Below, piece by piece: positions 1 to 5,440 of a stretch of 5,440 nt of DNA. The notes under the pieces are model-generated. The model ran no database searches and had not been told where the DNA came from. It saw only the letters and a program-made list of their open reading frames with translations. Position numbers and translations under genes: made by a program. The number at the start of each line of letters is the position of its first letter. Position 1 is the stretch's first letter. The stretch is from Clostridiales bacterium (GTDB lineage: Bacteria > Bacillota_A > Clostridia > Peptostreptococcales > Anaerovoracaceae): NCBI GenBank assembly GCA_015058265.1, contig SVCR01000134.1, forward strand, positions 1 to 5,440. Reading direction: 5' to 3'.

Positions 1-617
1 AGGTCGTCAAGCAGCCTGTCAGCGTAATCAGTGATCTTGAGATACCACTGGCTCAGGTGCTTCTTTGTGACCGGAGGATGGCATCTTTCGCAGCAGCCTT
101 CCACAACCTGCTCATTGGCAAGTACTGTCTGGCAGCTCGGGCACCAGTTGACAGGGTTTTCTTTCTTGTAAGCGAGGCCTTTTTTATAGAACTGAATAAA
201 GATCCACTGCATCCATCTGTAATAATCAGGCTTGCAGGTAGCGACCTCTCTGTCCCAGTCATAGCTGAGTCCGAGAGATTTGAGCTGATCTCTCATGTCA
301 TTCATGTTGTCATTGGTCCAGGTGAACGGATGGATGCCGTTCTTGATCGCGGCATTCTCTGCAGGGAGTCCGAACGAATCCCATCCCATCGGATGAAGGA
401 CGTTGAATCCTGCCATCTTTTTATATCTGGCAATGACATCGCCAATCGAATAGTTTCTTACATGTCCCATATGAAGCTTGCCCGAAGGATACGGAAACAT
501 CTCAAGCACGTAATATTTCTGCTTGCTGTCGTCTTCCGAAGTTTTGAAGGCTTCTTCGTCAGCCCAGATCTTCTGCCATTTAGCTTCGATTTCTTTAAAA
601 TCGTATCTGTCTCTCAT
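1..617 (-). CDS. leuS: Leucyl-tRNA synthetase, N-terminal part (runs off the left edge)
   Basis: Class I aminoacyl-tRNA synthetase that charges tRNA-Leu with leucine in the cytoplasm. The visible 205 codons are about a quarter of a usual bacterial LeuRS and stay open to the window edge. The protein begins [18 protein letters not shown], a typical LeuRS start. The ATP-binding HIGH motif is HMGH at residues 49-52, within [15 protein letters not shown]. The conserved block [13 protein letters not shown] follows at 78-90. A zinc-ribbon module starts at NWCPSC (C159, C162) and closes with C176 and C179; C175 is an additional cysteine. The editing domain, KMSKS loop and anticodon-binding domain lie outside the window. 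The ATG at 617 is chosen because AAGGAG sits 6 bases upstream and the N-terminus matches the family. It is the last visible gene of the operon, 16 bases after rsfS, an order common in Clostridia. Identification is firm. Confidence 0.97.
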   Translation of the reverse strand, partial: MRDRYDFKEIEAKWQKIWADEEAFKTSEDDSKQKYYVLEMFPYPSGKLHMGHVRNYSIGDVIARYKKMAGFNVLHPMGWDSFGLPAENAAIKNGIHPFTWTNDNMNDMRDQLKSLGLSYDWDREVATCKPDYYRWMQWIFIQFYKKGLAYKKENPVNWCPSCQTVLANEQVVEGCCERCHPPVTKKHLSQWYLKITDYADRLLDD

Positions 618-623
618 TGAAAA

Positions 624-629
624 CTCCTT
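624..629 (-). promoter_or_regulatory. Ribosome binding site of leuS
   Basis: On the minus strand this reads AAGGAG, 6 bases before the ATG at 617. It fills most of the 16-base gap between rsfS and leuS and fixes the leuS start. It is one of the two strongest Shine-Dalgarno matches in the window. Confidence 0.85.
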
Positions 630-633
630 AGTG

Positions 634-975
634 TCAGTCTACCAGTATCATCTCGCAATCGTTCCAGATGCGTTCAAGCGTATATTTCTGTCTTGTCTCT
701 TCAGTGAATAGATTTACAATAACGTCGCCGCCGTCAACAAGAATCCAGCCTGTGTCAGGTCTGCCGTCTTTGCTCTTCGGATCGACTCCTATCTCTGCAA
801 ATTTATCAGCGACCTCATCGGCGAGTGTTCCGAGCTGTCTCTCGGAACCGGCTGTTGCATTTACGAAGTAATCAGAGAATGAGGATTTCTCTGCTATGTC
901 GATCATGACCACTTCCCTTGCCTTCTTGCTGCTGAGCAGGTCCGCTATGACCTGCGCCATTTCTTTGCTTGTCAT
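634..975 (-). CDS. rsfS: Ribosome silencing factor RsfS (RsfA/DUF143 family)
   Basis: Proteins of this family bind ribosomal protein uL14 on the large subunit and block joining of the subunits, which lowers translation in starvation or stationary phase. The 113-residue product has the usual family length and covers the whole domain. It shows the signatures [14 protein letters not shown] (34-47) and [15 protein letters not shown] (76-90), followed by TLERIW (99-104). One departure is N88, where most family members have histidine (VHxF). The ATG at 975 overlaps the yqeK stop as ATGA and has AAAGGAG 5 bases upstream, so the start is secure. It lies between yqeK and leuS, the conserved position of this gene in Bacillota. 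In many Clostridia a LytR-type (LCP) gene stands between yqeK and rsfS; none is present here. Confidence 0.95.
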   Translation of the reverse strand: MTSKEMAQVIADLLSSKKAREVVMIDIAEKSSFSDYFVNATAGSERQLGTLADEVADKFAEIGVDPKSKDGRPDTGWILVDGGDVIVNLFTEETRQKYTLERIWNDCEMILVD

Positions 976-1544
976 ATTTTCTCCTTTGTGTTTATCCTGT
1001 CCCTTATATCGTCGTATGCTTCGATCGTATCTTTGTGGATCGTTCTGCCCTTTGCAGTAAGATCGTTTATAGTATATTCGAGTATTTCCAGACAGCAGCG
1101 CCGGATATCTTTATATGCCAGCTGCTGATAATACTCAAGATCGGGGTATGTGCGTCCGTCTTCTACTACATCAGCTGTGAATATCAGCATCTCGAAGCCG
1201 GACATTCCGCGCCTTCCTGTCGTATGATACCGGATACCATCAAGAATATCTTTGTCTGTCACTCCGAATTCATGCTCGAGTATTGCGGCTCCTACCTTTG
1301 AGTGGGCAAGCGCATTGTTTCCGAGCAGATCTGACGGAAGTCCGTACTTTCTGACACATCCGTCCATCCTCTCGGGATCGAAATTCTTGGCTATGTCATG
1401 ATATCTGCCTGCGAAAGCAGCTTTACCGGCATCAAGACCGTATATTTTCGCAAGCCTGACGGCCATCTGCTCGACTCTAAGCGAATGGGCATATCTGCTT
1501 TCCATAAGATTTTCTTTCATAAAATCTTCAAGAGAAGCAAGCAT
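972..1544 (-). CDS. yqeK: YqeK-type HD-domain hydrolase (probable Ap4A hydrolase)
   Basis: Members of the YqeK family are metal-dependent HD-domain enzymes shown to split diadenosine tetraphosphate symmetrically into two ADP. The predicted 190-residue protein carries the complete HD set: H20 in RYAHSLRV, H49-D50 in RYHDIAK, H81 in ALAHSKVG, H107 in RYHTTGR and D125 in TADVVEDGR. There is no signal peptide or membrane segment, so it should be cytoplasmic. It follows nadD directly, a pairing found widely in Bacillota. The start is uncertain. The ATG at 1544 gives the usual family N-terminus, about 17 residues before RYAH, and lies 4 bases after the nadD stop, but GAGG is only 2 bases away. A TTG at 1574 would add 10 residues, overlap nadD by 26 bases, and has GAGGA 8 bases upstream. 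I prefer the ATG on length. Its 3' end overlaps rsfS in ATGA. Family assignment is firm; the substrate is inferred from the family. Confidence 0.93.
   Translation of the reverse strand: MLASLEDFMKENLMESRYAHSLRVEQMAVRLAKIYGLDAGKAAFAGRYHDIAKNFDPERMDGCVRKYGLPSDLLGNNALAHSKVGAAILEHEFGVTDKDILDGIRYHTTGRRGMSGFEMLIFTADVVEDGRTYPDLEYYQQLAYKDIRRCCLEILEYTINDLTAKGRTIHKDTIEAYDDIRDRINTKEKI
981..987 (-). promoter_or_regulatory. Ribosome binding site of rsfS
   Basis: The minus strand reads AAAGGAG, 5 bases before the rsfS ATG at 975. It lies inside the last codons of yqeK, so rsfS has its own strong initiation signal besides the ATGA overlap that could couple the two genes. Confidence 0.85.
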
Positions 1545-1548
1545 AGCC

Positions 1549-2151
1549 TCACTTTTTGTATAGTTTGTGCTCAATTATGTATTCCTCTACTCCCTCGGGC
1601 ACCAGTCCGGTCAGCGGTCTGCCATCAGATGCGCGTTCGCGTATATCGGTAGATGAAATGTCGACAGGCGGCATCTTCAGAATGGTGATATTTGCGCCGT
1701 ACTTCTGTCTGAACTCTTTTATCCTGCGCATCCCTTCATCGTAATCCGTATCGGGCCTGATGCATGTTATCAGCCGGTAGTTTCTGATGATCTCCTCTCC
1801 CATATACCAGGTATCTGTCTGTACCACCGAATCGAAGCCGAGCACAAAGCACAGCTCGCCGTCAAGCATTGAATCCCAGTGCCGCAGAGTTTCGATCGTG
1901 TAGGAAGGACCTTCTCTGTTGAGCTCGTATCTCGAAAGCCTGAAAGCGCTGTTTTCAGCAAGCGCTGTTTCGATCATGCGGCATCTGTCTTCGCCGTCTG
2001 TTACTGTCCTGTCCTGCTTGAACGGAGACACATGCGCGGGCATAAAGATCAGTTTATCGAGACCGCATTCACGGACAGCACTTTCGGCCAGAGTTAAATG
2101 ACCGTTATGTATGGGATCGAAACTCCCTCCGTAGATAGCGTATTTTCTCAT
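1549..2151 (-). CDS. nadD: Nicotinate-nucleotide adenylyltransferase
   Basis: Joins nicotinate mononucleotide and ATP to give nicotinate adenine dinucleotide, the step before NAD synthetase in NAD biosynthesis. The 200-residue length is normal. The nucleotidyltransferase signature GGSFDPIHNGH is at residues 8-18, including the H15 and H18 pair that binds the ATP phosphates. GPSYTIETL is at 81-89, the substrate-site loop GFD at 105-107, and the C-terminal phosphate-binding ISSTDIR at 165-171. The phenylalanine in GFD stands where many NadD proteins have alanine or glycine. The ATG at 2151 overlaps the aspS stop as ATGA. No good Shine-Dalgarno is visible just upstream, so translation is probably coupled to aspS (inference). 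It is followed by yqeK, rsfS and leuS, the standard Bacillota cluster, but here it follows aspS rather than the more usual obgE-type neighbours. Confidence 0.97.
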   Translation of the reverse strand: MRKYAIYGGSFDPIHNGHLTLAESAVRECGLDKLIFMPAHVSPFKQDRTVTDGEDRCRMIETALAENSAFRLSRYELNREGPSYTIETLRHWDSMLDGELCFVLGFDSVVQTDTWYMGEEIIRNYRLITCIRPDTDYDEGMRRIKEFRQKYGANITILKMPPVDISSTDIRERASDGRPLTGLVPEGVEEYIIEHKLYKK

Positions 2152-3905
2152 TTTGCCAGTTCTATGCCGAGCTCTTCGAGCTGGCCTTCACCTGCAGGAG
2201 CCGGAGCCTCGCATACCGGGCACTCAGCGTTCTGGTTCTTAGGGAATGCGATGACTTCTCTGATGCTCTTCTCGCCGAGGAGCAGCATGACGAGTCTGTC
2301 GAGTCCGTAAGCCAGTCCCGCATGAGGCGGCGCTCCGTATTTGAAGGCTTCGATCAGGAATCCGAACTTCTCCTGACATTCCTCATCGCTCAGGCCGAGT
2401 GCTTTGAACATTCTGGCCTGAAGGTCCTTGTCGTGGATCCTGACACTTCCGCCGCCCAGCTCTACGCCGTTGAGAACGATGTCATAAGCGTTGGCTCTGA
2501 GTCCGAGAATGTCGGAATCGAGTTTGTCGAGTTCGTCCAGCTTAGGCTGAGTGAACGGATGGTGCATGGCTTTGATATTGCCTTCGTCGTCCTGTTCAAA
2601 CATCGGGAAGTCTACTACCCAGAGGAAGTTGAACTGCTCATCGTCGAGCATGCCCAGCTGGCCCGCGACACGGCGTCTCAGGAAGCCGAGTGAATCATAT
2701 GTGACCTTGGCCGGCCCGCTGACGATAAATACTATATCCCCTTCGGAGGCGTCACATGCGTCCAGAACGGCTTTAAATTCGTCCTCGGAGAAGAACTTGC
2801 TTACTGATGAGGAAATACCTGATGCTTCATTCTTGATCCATACAAGGCCTTTTGCGCCGTAGTGCTTTACTTCATCTACAAGCTTGTCGATCTTCTTACG
2901 CGAGAATTCCGATGCGGCTCCCGGAACGCAGATCCCTCTGATGTCTCCGCCCTCTGCAAGAGTCTTTGTGAAGACTTCAAATCCGCAGTCTGCGAATACA
3001 TCATTGAGCTTTCTGAGTTCTATATCGAATCTGGTGTCAGGCTTGTCGGAACCGTATCTTTCCATCGCCTCGGCATATGTGAGTCTCGGGAAAGGTGTCA
3101 CGACGTCTATCCCTTTGACTTCTTTCATGACCTTCTTTATGAAGCCTTCCTGCACTTCGATGACATCGTCGACACCCGCGAAGGACATCTCGAGGTCGAT
3201 CTGAGTGAACTCAGGCTGCCTGTCCGCTCTGAGGTCTTCATCCCTGAAGCACTTTACTATCTGCATGTATCTGTCAGTGCCTGCTACCATCAGAAGCTGT
3301 TTGAACATCTGTGGTGACTGAGGGAGAGCGTAAAAACTCCCGTTGTGGACTCTGCTCGGTACGATGTAGTCGCGTGCGCCTTCAGGTGTAGGCTTTATCA
3401 GCATAGGAGTCTCGACTTCAGTGAAGCCTTCGCCGTCAAAGTAATCGCGTGCGCACTTCACTACTTTATGCCTTACGCTCAGGTTGCGCTGCATCTTGTT
3501 TTTTCTGAGGTCGAGATATCTGTATTTGAGTCTCAGTTCATCGCTTACGTTATCGTCGTCTTTGATATAGATCGGCGGTGTTTCGGATCTTGAATATATC
3601 GTAAGATCGTCGGCAAACACTTCGATGTCTCCGGTATCGATATTGGCGTTCCTGGAGCTTCTCTCCCTGACGGTTCCCTTAACGCCGATGCAGAATTCGC
3701 TCCGCAGGCTCTTTGCGGCCTCAAGGACTTCTTCGGGTGCGTCCTCGTTGAAAGTTATCTGCGTGATCCCCGTCTTGTCTCTGAGGTCTACGAAAATGAG
3801 AGAGCCCAGGCTTCTTGCCTTGGCTACCCAGCCGTTCAGCACTACTTCTTTACCTTCGTCGGCAAGTCTTAACTCGCCGCACATATGAGTTCTTTTATAA
3901 AGCAT
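2148..3905 (-). CDS. aspS: Aspartyl-tRNA synthetase, bacterial type
   Basis: Class II synthetase that charges tRNA-Asp. The 585 residues match the long bacterial form. Domains in order are: an OB-fold anticodon-binding domain (about 1-110, with GWVAKARSLGSLIFVDLRDKTG); motif 1 (ETPMLIKPTPEGARDYIVPSR, about 165-185); motif 2 (FRDEDLRADRQPEFTQ, 220-235); a GAD insertion (about 290-405); GGGSVRIHD (484-492); and motif 3 (GLAYGLDRLVMLL, 530-542, with R537). L33 is at the position where non-discriminating AspRS often has histidine, suggesting an enzyme specific for tRNA-Asp (inference). The tail holds C562-P-V-C565. The ATG at 3905 is chosen because GGGAAG lies 9 bases upstream. A TTG at 3911 adds only two residues, and the ATG at 3884 has no ribosome site. 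The gene overlaps hisS by 11 bases and nadD by 4. Confidence 0.98.
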   Translation of the reverse strand: MLYKRTHMCGELRLADEGKEVVLNGWVAKARSLGSLIFVDLRDKTGITQITFNEDAPEEVLEAAKSLRSEFCIGVKGTVRERSSRNANIDTGDIEVFADDLTIYSRSETPPIYIKDDDNVSDELRLKYRYLDLRKNKMQRNLSVRHKVVKCARDYFDGEGFTEVETPMLIKPTPEGARDYIVPSRVHNGSFYALPQSPQMFKQLLMVAGTDRYMQIVKCFRDEDLRADRQPEFTQIDLEMSFAGVDDVIEVQEGFIKKVMKEVKGIDVVTPFPRLTYAEAMERYGSDKPDTRFDIELRKLNDVFADCGFEVFTKTLAEGGDIRGICVPGAASEFSRKKIDKLVDEVKHYGAKGLVWIKNEASGISSSVSKFFSEDEFKAVLDACDASEGDIVFIVSGPAKVTYDSLGFLRRRVAGQLGMLDDEQFNFLWVVDFPMFEQDDEGNIKAMHHPFTQPKLDELDKLDSDILGLRANAYDIVLNGVELGGGSVRIHDKDLQARMFKALGLSDEECQEKFGFLIEAFKYGAPPHAGLAYGLDRLVMLLLGEKSIREVIAFPKNQNAECPVCEAPAPAGEGQLEELGIELAK

Positions 3906-5142
3906 TTGCAAGATCTTCCCTTCTTACTTTTGTTTGTTCTGATGTTGACATGTTCTTGAGCGTGATCTCTCCGCTTGCAACTTCGTCATCGCCTATGACG
4001 GCCGTGTACTTCGCGCCTGTTTTGTTGGCGTATTTCATCTGGCCTTTGAAATTGCGCTCCCTGGTATCTATTTCTGCCCTTATACCCTGATTTCTCAGAT
4101 CGTGCAGCAGATCAACAGCGTATGCCTTAGCTTCATCTCCTATCCAGGCGATGAATATCTGAGGTCCCTGCTCCGGACCGAAGTCGTGTCCGCATGCTTC
4201 CATGAGCAGGAGCAGTCTCTCCTTGCCGAGTCCGAATCCCACGCCCGGCATATCAGGACCGCCTACTTCTTCGATGAGGTGGTCGTATCTGCCTCCTCCG
4301 CAAACTGTTCCCTGTGCTCCGATCTTGGTTGTGATGAATTCAAAAGCTGTCTTTGTGTAGTAATCGAGACCTCTTACTATGGTCGAGTCGACTACGTAGC
4401 TGATTCCCATGGCATCCAGATTCTTCTTGAGATCTTCGAAGTCCTGTTTGCATTCATCGCAGAGATAGTCGAGCATCATCGGTGCTCCCTCTACGAGCTT
4501 TTTGTCTTCTGGTGACTTGCAGTCGAGTATCCTCATTGGGTTCTTGTCGAATCTTGACTTGCAGGTATCGCACAGACAGTCGAATTTAGGTCTTAAAAAG
4601 TCCTGCAGCGCTGTTCTGTGTACAGGCCTGCATTTTCTGCATCCGACGCTCGATATGTGGAGCTCGATGTCGGTGATCCCCATCCTGTTGAGAAAATCGT
4701 GGCCGAGAGCTATTATCTCGGCATCGGCGAGCATGCTGTGGGTGCCGAAGTTCTCGATGCCGAACTGGTGGAACTCCCTGAGCCTGCCTGCCTGAGGTTT
4801 CTCATATCTGAAGCACGGATTGTCATAATACACCTTTGTAGGCTGTGTCTCCGCATACATATTGCTTTCGATAAAAGCTCTGACTACCGGAGAAGTGCCT
4901 TCCGGCTTGAGAGTTATGCTGCGGCCTCCCAGATCATTGAAAGTGTACATCTCCTTCTGGACCACATCGGTCGTATCTCCGATCCCTCTGTTGAAGAGAT
5001 CGGTGGATTCAAACATCGGGGTCCTTATCTCTTTAAATCCGTATTCGGCACAGATCTTCTTCCATTCGTCTTCTATGTAGTGCCACTTGCGCGCATCGCG
5101 CGGCAGCATGTCCTTTGTGCCTTTCTGAGCCTGTATTGCCAT
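3895..5142 (-). CDS. hisS: Histidyl-tRNA synthetase
   Basis: Class II synthetase that charges tRNA-His. The 415-residue length is normal. Visible motifs are: the N-terminal QKGTKDMLPRD (6-16); KPEGTSPVVRA (79-89); motif 2 FRYEKPQAGRLREFHQFG (111-128); the HisRS-specific VRGLDYYTKTAFEF (256-269); GGGRYD (282-287); and motif 3 PGVGFGLGKERL (299-310). A C-terminal anticodon-binding domain covers about 325-415. Between motif 2 and the HisRS-specific motif lies a cysteine-rich insertion with C168, C171, C189, C191, C194, C208, C228 and C231, including three CxxC pairs that could bind zinc. Similar insertions occur in clostridial HisRS. The ATG at 5142 is chosen because AAAGGA lies 8 bases upstream and the protein then begins in family fashion. 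A longer reading from TTG 5205 would overlap hemZ by 41 bases with a non-family extension. It lies 22 bases after hemZ and overlaps aspS by 11. Confidence 0.98.
   Translation of the reverse strand: MAIQAQKGTKDMLPRDARKWHYIEDEWKKICAEYGFKEIRTPMFESTDLFNRGIGDTTDVVQKEMYTFNDLGGRSITLKPEGTSPVVRAFIESNMYAETQPTKVYYDNPCFRYEKPQAGRLREFHQFGIENFGTHSMLADAEIIALGHDFLNRMGITDIELHISSVGCRKCRPVHRTALQDFLRPKFDCLCDTCKSRFDKNPMRILDCKSPEDKKLVEGAPMMLDYLCDECKQDFEDLKKNLDAMGISYVVDSTIVRGLDYYTKTAFEFITTKIGAQGTVCGGGRYDHLIEEVGGPDMPGVGFGLGKERLLLLMEACGHDFGPEQGPQIFIAWIGDEAKAYAVDLLHDLRNQGIRAEIDTRERNFKGQMKYANKTGAKYTAVIGDDEVASGEITLKNMSTSEQTKVRREDLANAL
3915..3920 (-). promoter_or_regulatory. Probable ribosome binding site of aspS
   Basis: The minus strand reads GGGAAG, within the purine run AGAAGGGAAG, 9 bases before the ATG at 3905. 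It lies inside the last codons of hisS. The match is moderate but better than anything before the other candidate starts at 3911 and 3884. Confidence 0.55.
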
Positions 5143-5150
5143 TTTTAAAG

Positions 5151-5156
5151 TCCTTT
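5151..5156 (-). promoter_or_regulatory. Ribosome binding site of hisS
   Basis: The minus strand reads AAAGGA, 8 bases before the ATG at 5142, in the 22-base gap after the hemZ stop. It decides the hisS start against the upstream in-frame TTG at 5205. Confidence 0.75.
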
Positions 5157-5164
5157 CCGGCGAT

Positions 5165-5440
5165 TCATTTATAGTACCCGTCCTTGCGGGCGAGGATATC
5201 ATCAAATCTTTCGCTGTATATTCTGTAATTGCTCACATTTGCTATGCGTTCAAGCCTGTCCTCATCCGGATAATACACCTTGCCGACAGCTCCGGCGCCG
5301 AGACCGATTATGGTCTGTTTGTCTTCCATGATGCGGATGTTGTATATGGAGTGCTTTCCGGGTCTGCACCAGCCTACGTTCTCGAGAGCGCCGGTCTGAT
5401 GCTTCTGCCTGTATATGTAGTATGGTCTGAAGCCCGCGGA
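5165..5440 (-). CDS. hemZ: HemZ-type radical SAM protein (coproporphyrinogen dehydrogenase family), C-terminal end
   Basis: Only the last 91 codons are in the window, open at the right edge and ending in TGA at 5165-5167. The fragment reads GFRPYYIYRQKHQTGALENVGW near its start, followed by a segment ending IYNIRIMEDKQTIIGLGAGAV. These are the conserved C-terminal stretches of HemZ, an oxygen-independent coproporphyrinogen III oxidase-like radical SAM protein of Bacillota. The iron-sulfur CxxxCxxC motif that would prove radical SAM chemistry lies outside the window. Family members are assigned to heme synthesis by oxidative decarboxylation of coproporphyrinogen III. In Clostridia without a heme pathway the true substrate is unclear, so the enzymatic role here is only family inference. 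HemZ directly before hisS is a common clostridial arrangement, which supports the call. Related HemW/HemN proteins are the main alternative, but the C-terminal sequence fits HemZ better. Confidence 0.88.
   Translation of the reverse strand, partial: SAGFRPYYIYRQKHQTGALENVGWCRPGKHSIYNIRIMEDKQTIIGLGAGAVGKVYYPDEDRLERIANVSNYRIYSERFDDILARKDGYYK

Noticed and set aside
1..617. Possible frameshift or pseudogene in leuS
   Set aside because: Translation of the whole segment is continuous from the ATG to the window edge, with LeuRS motifs in order, so it is a truncated view rather than a broken gene.
57..620. Plus-strand open frame of 187 codons
   Set aside because: It lies wholly antisense to leuS, which has clear LeuRS motifs. 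The product matches no family I recognise and no ribosome site supports it.
2862..3317. Plus-strand open frame of 151 codons, and similar ones at 2322-2693 and 4102-4515
   Set aside because: All are antisense to aspS or hisS. Their products show no domain or motif, and all genes of the operon run the other way.
3906..3911. TTG 3911 as start of aspS
   Set aside because: It adds only two residues. The ATG at 3905 is a better start codon, with a ribosome site 9 bases upstream.
4618..5148. Plus-strand open frame of 176 codons
   Set aside because: It is antisense to the N-terminal and motif 2 part of hisS. It is explained by codon bias of the real gene, and no recognisable protein results.
5143..5205. 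21-residue N-terminal extension of HisRS from TTG 5205
   Set aside because: It would overlap the end of hemZ by 41 bases and adds residues not seen in HisRS. The ATG at 5142 has a well-placed AAAGGA.
1..5440. Mobile element, CRISPR array, tRNA, defence or other novel system
   Set aside because: The window is almost fully filled by seven recognised genes with gaps of at most 22 bases. I saw no inverted or direct repeats, RNA genes, or unexplained coding stretch.

Overview
The window holds part of a single, densely packed housekeeping operon read entirely from the minus strand. In transcription order (right to left) it carries the 3' end of a hemZ-type radical SAM gene, hisS, aspS, nadD, yqeK, rsfS and the 5' part of leuS. 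All seven were identified by translating the minus strand and recognising family motifs. Five genes are complete and intact; the two at the edges are cut only by the window.

The gene content points to an anaerobic Bacillota of the class Clostridia. HemZ next to hisS-aspS, the cysteine-rich HisRS, and the nadD-yqeK-rsfS-leuS cluster are all familiar from that group. Base composition is near 50 percent GC by eye, so this is not a very AT-rich Clostridium. The family cannot be fixed from the sequence alone.

Layout: hemZ ends at 5165. After 22 bases hisS runs 5142-3895. aspS (3905-2148) overlaps the end of hisS by 11 bases. nadD (2151-1549) starts inside the aspS stop in an ATGA overlap. yqeK (probable start 1544, end 972) begins 4 bases after nadD. 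rsfS (975-634) overlaps yqeK in another ATGA. leuS starts at 617 after 16 bases and runs off the left edge. No gap exceeds 22 bases, so there is no room for an internal terminator, T-box or ordinary promoter between genes. Any such element must lie outside the window or inside coding sequence.

Functionally the genes serve translation and its nucleotide economy: three aminoacyl-tRNA synthetases (His, Asp, Leu), a ribosome silencing factor, an NAD-biosynthesis adenylyltransferase, and an HD-domain hydrolase of the family that cleaves Ap4A, a side product of tRNA synthetases. I found no mobile element, CRISPR array, RNA gene, repeat or defence system, and I do not think the window contains a new biological system. 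The points most worth checking are the joining of two normally separate clusters, the absence of leaders before hisS and leuS, the cysteine-rich HisRS insertion, and a few residue-level oddities.
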